A DNA stretch of 22,172 bases, taken from an uncultured Paraprevotella sp. (GTDB taxonomy: Bacteria > Bacteroidota > Bacteroidia > Bacteroidales > Bacteroidaceae). The notes beneath the pieces are model-generated. The model made no database searches and was not told where the DNA came from. It saw only the letters and a list, made by a program, of their open reading frames with translations. Of the stretch, positions 22,065 to 22,172 are shown one piece after another (the first letter of the stretch is position 1; each line of letters opens with the position of its first letter). The position numbers and the translations under genes were made by a program. Location of the stretch: the NCBI GenBank assembly GCA_900546665.1, contig URDY01000038.1, forward strand, positions 1-22,172, in the 5' to 3' direction.

Positions 22065-22172
22065 ATGAAAAAGACAATTTTATCAATGCTTTTCCTGCTG
22101 GCAGGAATAGGATGCTTTGCACAAAAATCCGGCATTATCATCGGTGTGACGGACGGACATTTGGGAAAATAT
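22065..22172 (+). CDS. N-terminus of an exported protein, cut by the window edge
   Basis: Thirty-six codons are present, starting 21 bases after the DUF4249 gene. A signal peptide is clear (MKKTILSMLFLLAGIGCFAQ) and the mature part begins KSGIIIGVTDGHLGKY. It is the next member of the receptor operon. What remains is too little to name it, although the GVTDG(H)LGKY start could be a beta-strand of a secreted or barrel protein. Confidence 0.75.
   Translation, partial: MKKTILSMLFLLAGIGCFAQKSGIIIGVTDGHLGKY

Overview
The window looks like a chromosomal stretch from a gut Bacteroidales species (Bacteroides/Phocaeicola/Parabacteroides type). Four things point there: C39-peptidase ABC exporters with glycosyltransferases; an ECF sigma / FecR / STN-type TonB receptor / DUF4249 cassette; a fimbrillin-like lipoprotein; and promoters of the TAnnTTTG type with no strong Shine-Dalgarno sequences. 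All family names come from reading the translated sequence by eye, with no database search.

Layout. (1) 1-5621, plus strand: the tail of an unidentified, probably outer-membrane, protein, then a tight operon. It holds a C39 peptidase-ABC exporter, a small single-pass membrane protein resembling the first segment of a HlyD-type adaptor, a DUF707 glycosyltransferase-like protein fused to a LanC-like helical domain, and two paralogous glycosyltransferase-like proteins. This resembles a peptide maturation, glycosylation and export locus whose precursor lies outside the window. (2) 5622-6490: a scar made of an IS982-family transposase relic and the first 40 codons of another transposase, with a 160-bp, about 96% identical piece of the exporter's ATPase region sealed between them. 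(3) 6765-7406: a small outer-membrane beta-barrel protein.

(4) 7535-13563: a worn defence island. It contains an intact RecB-like PD-(D/E)XK nuclease candidate, a DUF1016 relic, and a decayed type I restriction locus on the minus strand. The order in the direction of transcription is an hsdS relic, an intact AAA ATPase + DUF4276 (TOPRIM-like) pair, a Fic antitoxin relic and an hsdR relic. The AAA-DUF4276 pair has kept its reading frames and its own promoter while the restriction genes around it decayed. A WYL-domain regulator with a 14-bp perfect inverted repeat at its promoter closes the island.

(5) 13767-16203, minus strand: a 51-codon gene followed by a lipoprotein with a fimbrillin-like N-terminus and about sixteen 21-residue leucine-rich repeats. 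(6) 16446-16905, minus strand: a broken pair of small ORFs, possibly phage-derived. (7) 17116-22172, plus strand: sigma factor, FecR anti-sigma, TonB-dependent transducer, DUF4249 lipoprotein and the start of a further exported protein, which together form a cell-surface signalling and uptake cassette.
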